DNA from: an uncultured Ruminococcus sp.
GTDB taxonomy: Bacteria; Bacillota; Clostridia; Oscillospirales; Acutalibacteraceae
Assembly (NCBI GenBank): GCA_902773045.1
Contig: CACYDE010000215.1
Location: 1 to 8,246 of the forward strand
DNA: 8,246 bases
Direction of reading: 5' to 3'
The notes beneath the pieces were generated by a model that was not told where the DNA came from, made no database searches, and was given only the letters and a program-made list of their open reading frames with translations. A program made the translations under genes and the position numbers. Shown piece by piece: positions 4,949 through 8,246 of the stretch. Positions within the stretch are counted from its first letter, which is position 1. Every line of letters starts with the position of its first letter.

Positions 4949-6433
4949 ATGATTACCGATTCCGAAAAGCTTCACGAAGAATGCGGTGTGTTCGGCGTTT
5001 TCAGTCAGAAAACGGTGAATGTCGCATCAACCGTTTATTACGGATTGTTTTCATTGCAGCACCGCGGTCAGGAAGGCTGCGGTATTGCCATCAACGATGA
5101 AGGCGTTATTAAATGTTATAAAGACCTTGGTCTTGTCAATGATGTTTTTACGCCCATGGTCATGAAATCTCTCGGCGAGGGAAACATGGCTGTCGGTCAT
5201 GTCCGCTACGGAACGACCGGATCAAATGACAGAAGCAACGTTCAGCCCATCGTTGTCAATCATATCAAGGGAAGAATGGCTCTTGCCCACAACGGCAATC
5301 TCGTCAATTCCGCTCAGCTCAGAGAAGAGCTGGAGCTTGAAGGCTCGATATTCCACACTACAAGCGACACCGAAGTCATTTCGTATGTGATAACGAAGGA
5401 AAGGATAAACTGTCCTTCAATCGAAGAGGCGGTCAACCGCGCCATGTACAAAATAGACGGCGCTTATTCTCTTGTTGTGATGTCGCCGTCAAAGCTTATT
5501 GCGGCGAGAGATCCGCGAGGCTTCCGTCCGCTTTGTTACGGAAAGACGGAGGACGGACGATATATCGTTGCGTCGGAAAGTTGTGCGCTTGACGCGGTAG
5601 GCGCCAAACTTATCAGAGATATACGTCCGGGAGAGATAGTTGTTTTCAGCGAGGACGGAGTTCGCTCGATCGACGATCACGTGGGATTGAAAGACAGCTC
5701 AATGTGTATTTTTGAATATATATATTTCGCAAGGCCGGATTCGAAGATCGACGGCTGCAACGTTCATCAGGCGAGAGTTCGCGCAGGCGAGCTGCTTGCA
5801 CGTTCCCACCCTGTTGACGCCGATATAGTTATAGGCGTTCCCGATTCCGGACTTGACGCGGCAGTGGGATATGCCAGAGAATCGGGAATACCCTATGGGA
5901 TCGGCTTTATAAAAAATAAATATATCGGACGAACCTTTATATCTCCGGGTCAGTCTTCAAGAGAGGACAAGGTGAAGATAAAGCTCAATCCCATCGCCGA
6001 GGTCGTAAAAGGAAAACGCGTCATTATGATCGACGATTCAATAGTAAGAGGAACGACAAGCGCACGTATCGTGCGTCTTGTCCGTGACGCAGGTGCAAAG
6101 GAAGTTCATGTCAGGATCTCAGCGCCGCCTTTCGTTGCTCCGTGCTATTACGGCGTTGACATTGACTCAAAGGAAAATCTCATTGCCTGTCGGAACACGA
6201 TCCCCGAGATCGCTGAGATCATAGGAGCGGATTCCCTCGGATATCTTGATATTGAGGACGTGACCAAGCTTGCCGACGGAAGCAGCTGTAAAGGCTTCTG
6301 CCGCGCGTGCTTTAATGAAGAATACCCAACGCCTATACCGCAGGGGAACTCGAAAAATAAATTTGAGCAGAAAATAGACAAATCAAAAAAGAAAAACAAA
6401 GGAAAAGGTGAAACGAATGAAGAGTTGCAGTGA
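4949..6433 (+). CDS. purF: PurF, amidophosphoribosyltransferase (Fe-S type)
   Basis: PurF makes phosphoribosylamine from PRPP and glutamine, the committed step of purine synthesis. The first 11 residues resemble the cleaved propeptide of Bacillus-type PurF and leave Cys12 (ECGVFG) as the N-terminal nucleophile of the class II glutaminase domain (12 to about 240). The phosphoribosyltransferase half carries the PRPP motif VIMIDDSIVRGTT (358-370). C253, C399, C451 and C454 match the spacing of the 4Fe-4S ligands of the B. subtilis enzyme, so an oxygen-sensitive cluster is likely. Residues 466-494 form a lysine-rich tail beyond the usual end. The ATG at 4949 follows GGGAGAAG (4932-4939). The stop overlaps the purM start by 17 bases, which suggests translational coupling. 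End-product inhibition by nucleotides is known for the family but not visible here. Confidence 0.97.
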   Translation: MITDSEKLHEECGVFGVFSQKTVNVASTVYYGLFSLQHRGQEGCGIAINDEGVIKCYKDLGLVNDVFTPMVMKSLGEGNMAVGHVRYGTTGSNDRSNVQPIVVNHIKGRMALAHNGNLVNSAQLREELELEGSIFHTTSDTEVISYVITKERINCPSIEEAVNRAMYKIDGAYSLVVMSPSKLIAARDPRGFRPLCYGKTEDGRYIVASESCALDAVGAKLIRDIRPGEIVVFSEDGVRSIDDHVGLKDSSMCIFEYIYFARPDSKIDGCNVHQARVRAGELLARSHPVDADIVIGVPDSGLDAAVGYARESGIPYGIGFIKNKYIGRTFISPGQSSREDKVKIKLNPIAEVVKGKRVIMIDDSIVRGTTSARIVRLVRDAGAKEVHVRISAPPFVAPCYYGVDIDSKENLIACRNTIPEIAEIIGADSLGYLDIEDVTKLADGSSCKGFCRACFNEEYPTPIPQGNSKNKFEQKIDKSKKKNKGKGETNEELQ

Positions 6434-7454
6434 GAGCTATAAGGCAGCAGGCGTTGACATTACCGCAGGCTACAAAGCCGTTGAACTTATGAAAAGTCAT
6501 ATCGCGCGAACAATGACAAGCGGCGTAGTTTCCGATATCGGCGGTTTCGGCGGACTTTTTGAGCTTGATGTGACTGGGATCGAAAGACCTGTTCTCGTAA
6601 GCGGAACGGACGGAGTCGGAACAAAGCTTAAGATGGCGTTTCTGATGGATAAACACGACACTGTCGGTATCGACTGCGTTGCAATGTGCGTCAACGATAT
6701 TATCTGCTGCGGAGCGAAACCGCTTTTCTTCCTTGATTACATCGCATGCGGAAAGAATGTTCCGGAAAAGATCGAAGCTATCGTAAAAGGCGTAGCAGAA
6801 GGCTGCGTTCAGTCAGGCTGCGCACTGGTCGGCGGTGAAACAGCCGAAATGCCGGGGTTCTATCCGGTTGACGAATATGACCTTGCAGGTTTTTCCGCAG
6901 GAGTCGTTGACCGCAAGAATATTCTCGATAAAAATACGGTTTCCGCAGGTGATGTTATAATTGCTCTTCCGTCGAGCGGCGTTCATTCAAACGGTTTCTC
7001 TCTTGTGAGAAAAGTTTTTGACGTTGAAAGCGCGGACATTAAATCTCCCGTTAAAGAACTCGGAGGAAAGTCGATCGGAGAAACGCTGCTCACTCCTACG
7101 AAGATCTATGTTAAGCCTATGCTCGCTTTGTTTGAAGAAGTGAAGGTCAAGGCGGTTTCTCACATCACCGGAGGCGGTTTCTACGAGAATATTCCGAGAA
7201 GCCTTCCCAAGGGTTACAGCGCAAAGATCAAAAAATCCGATGTTAGGATCCTTCCTATTTTCGAGCTTATCGCAAAGACGGGAAATATTCCCGAAAGAGA
7301 TATGTTCAATACTTTCAACATGGGCGTAGGAATGAGCGTTGTTGTTGCAAAGGAAGACGCCGGGAAGTCCCTCGATATCCTTAAAGCAAACGGTGAAGAC
7401 GCTTATGTTATCGGTGAGGTCGTTGAAAGCGATGAAGGCGTAATTATTGAATAA
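6417..7454 (+). CDS. purM: PurM, phosphoribosylformylglycinamidine cyclo-ligase (AIR synthetase)
   Basis: PurM closes the imidazole ring, turning FGAM into AIR with ATP. The 345-residue length is normal. Motifs are VSGTDGVGTKLK (61-72, glycine-rich ATP-binding stretch), GIDCVAMCVNDI (84-95), GGETAEMPGFY (139-149) and HITGGGFYENIPR (249-261). The ATG at 6417 was preferred over the GTG at 6408 because AAGGTGA, a good ribosome site, overlaps that GTG and ends six bases before the ATG. The start lies inside the end of purF, so the two are probably translated in a coupled way. Its stop is followed by a hairpin and T-run before purN. No missing residues were noticed. Confidence 0.96.
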   Translation: MKSCSESYKAAGVDITAGYKAVELMKSHIARTMTSGVVSDIGGFGGLFELDVTGIERPVLVSGTDGVGTKLKMAFLMDKHDTVGIDCVAMCVNDIICCGAKPLFFLDYIACGKNVPEKIEAIVKGVAEGCVQSGCALVGGETAEMPGFYPVDEYDLAGFSAGVVDRKNILDKNTVSAGDVIIALPSSGVHSNGFSLVRKVFDVESADIKSPVKELGGKSIGETLLTPTKIYVKPMLALFEEVKVKAVSHITGGGFYENIPRSLPKGYSAKIKKSDVRILPIFELIAKTGNIPERDMFNTFNMGVGMSVVVAKEDAGKSLDILKANGEDAYVIGEVVESDEGVIIE

Positions 7455-7464
7455 ACGAATGGCT

Positions 7465-7521
7465 GCGGCGCTGTCTGTTTTGACGGGATCACAAATGCCG
7501 AATAAACAGCGCCGCGTTTTT
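7465..7521 (+). terminator. Terminator-like hairpin between purM and purN
   Basis: GCGGCGCTGT (7465-7474) pairs perfectly with ACAGCGCCGC (7506-7515), and G plus five T residues follow (7516-7521). The loop is 31 bases, large for an intrinsic terminator, with only weak internal pairing. It could lower expression of purN and downstream genes relative to purE-purM, or protect the upstream mRNA's 3' end. Confidence 0.6.
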
Positions 7522-7547
7522 CGCTGAAACTATAAAAAGGTAAAAAA

Positions 7548-8162
7548 ATGAGTAATAAAAAAGTTAAAATAGCCGTTTTTGTTTCGGGCGGCGGAACAAA
7601 TCTCCAGGCTCTTATAGACAAGCAGAAGAGCGGCGTTATAAACAGCGGCGAAATAGCGCTTGTGATATCAAACAATCCGAACGCTTTCGCACTCGAAAGA
7701 GCGAAGAAAGCCGAAATAAAAACCGCTGTTGTTCCGAGGAAAGAATGTTCTTCTCAAGAGGAATTTGAGGATAAACTCATTGAGCTTCTCGGTGAAAACG
7801 AGATAGAGCTGATAGTTCTTGCGGGCTTTATGTGTATTCTCAGCGAACGTTTCACGGGAAAATATCCCAAGAGAATAGTTAACGTTCACCCGTCTTTGAT
7901 CCCTTCGTTTTGCGGAAAAGGCTTCTACGGACTTCGTGTTCATGAAGCAGCTCTTGAATACGGCGTCAAAGTCACGGGAGCTACGGTACATTTCGTGAAC
8001 GAAATACCGGACGGCGGCGAAATTATTATGCAGAAGGCTGTAGAGGTTGAGGACGGAGATACCGCGGAGGTTCTTCAAAAGCGTGTTATGGTTAATGCAG
8101 AGTGGATAATTCTTCCTCAGGCAGTCGAGAAGGTCAGCAGAGCTTTGCTCGAGAATGAATAA
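7548..8162 (+). CDS. purN: PurN, phosphoribosylglycinamide formyltransferase
   Basis: PurN transfers a formyl group from 10-formyl-tetrahydrofolate to GAR, giving FGAR. The 204-residue protein has the family layout: SGGGTNLQAL (13-22, phosphate-binding), VNVHPSLIPSF (111-121) with catalytic N112 and H114, and VTGATVHFVNEIPDGGEII (142-160) with D155, corresponding to the Asn-His-Asp set of the E. coli enzyme. The segment FCGKGFYGLRVHEAAL (121-136) is the form seen in clostridial PurN. The ATG at 7548 follows a modest AAAGG site (7536-7540) with seven bases between. As the formyl-folate-using step in this window, it links the operon to the signal sensed by the ZTP riboswitch. The last base of its stop codon is the first base of a family A repeat. 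Confidence 0.96.
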   Translation: MSNKKVKIAVFVSGGGTNLQALIDKQKSGVINSGEIALVISNNPNAFALERAKKAEIKTAVVPRKECSSQEEFEDKLIELLGENEIELIVLAGFMCILSERFTGKYPKRIVNVHPSLIPSFCGKGFYGLRVHEAALEYGVKVTGATVHFVNEIPDGGEIIMQKAVEVEDGDTAEVLQKRVMVNAEWIILPQAVEKVSRALLENE

Positions 8163-8246
8163 GGAACTGTGAAGAAATAAATTTTCAATTTATGCTTAGG
8201 ATAATTTGTTTTGAACAAGGCAAATTTTCGCAGGAATACTTTCGTA
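8162..8246 (+). repeat. Palindromic MITE-like element, family A, copy 2 (cut by window end)
   Basis: It starts AGGAACTG at 8162. The first 78 bases (8162-8239) are identical to the reverse complement of the right half of the 821-978 element. Then TTT replaces GGG at 8240-8242, and CGTA matches again. Only about half the element is visible. It is inverted relative to copy 1 and abuts purN. Confidence 0.85.

Noticed and set aside
6148..6656. Overlapping minus-strand open frames across the purF-purM junction
   Set aside because: They mirror strongly conserved plus-strand coding sequence and have no ribosome sites.

Overview
The window looks like chromosomal DNA from a low-to-mid GC anaerobic Firmicute of the Clostridia, most likely a gut Ruminococcaceae/Oscillospiraceae-type bacterium. 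This is inferred from the strong GGAGG ribosome binding sites, TTGACA/TATAAT-like promoters, the pur gene order, the protein sequence style (PurE with GKAAHL, PurN with PSFCGKG) and GC-rich hairpin repeats between genes. No rRNA, tRNA or CRISPR array was seen.

Layout. 1-822: a 2H-phosphoesterase-like gene with an unresolved 5' end. 821-978: a 158-bp palindromic repeat (family A). 1031-1801: a promoter and a gene for a protein with a coiled-coil-like N-terminus and two zinc ribbons. 1837-2134: a 298-bp repeat with inverted ends AAACTTCCCA/TGGGAAGTTT and a core of GC-rich hairpins (family C/D). 2143-2266: a stem-loop and a bidirectional terminator. 2289-2477, minus strand: a 62-residue single-span membrane protein with its own strong promoter. 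2726-2909: a divergent promoter followed by a ZTP (pfl) riboswitch with an intrinsic terminator. 3250-8162: purE, purC, purF, purM and purN, all on the plus strand. 8162-8246: the start of a second, inverted family A repeat.

The five pur genes encode steps of IMP synthesis: PurF (PRPP to phosphoribosylamine), PurN (GAR formylation), PurM (AIR formation), PurE (AIR or N5-CAIR to CAIR) and PurC (CAIR to SAICAR). The riboswitch senses ZMP/ZTP, which accumulates when 10-formyl-tetrahydrofolate limits the PurH step. It should therefore raise transcription of the operon when one-carbon units run short. purH, purD, purL and purK are not in the window.

The operon is well spaced with repeats. A C/D element separates purE from purC. 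A smaller hairpin element (family E) occurs once in the leader before purE and once before purF. A terminator-like hairpin sits between purM and purN. The most interesting material is these three repeat families. Two of them show paired base changes that keep a stem intact between copies. The coding genes themselves are ordinary.
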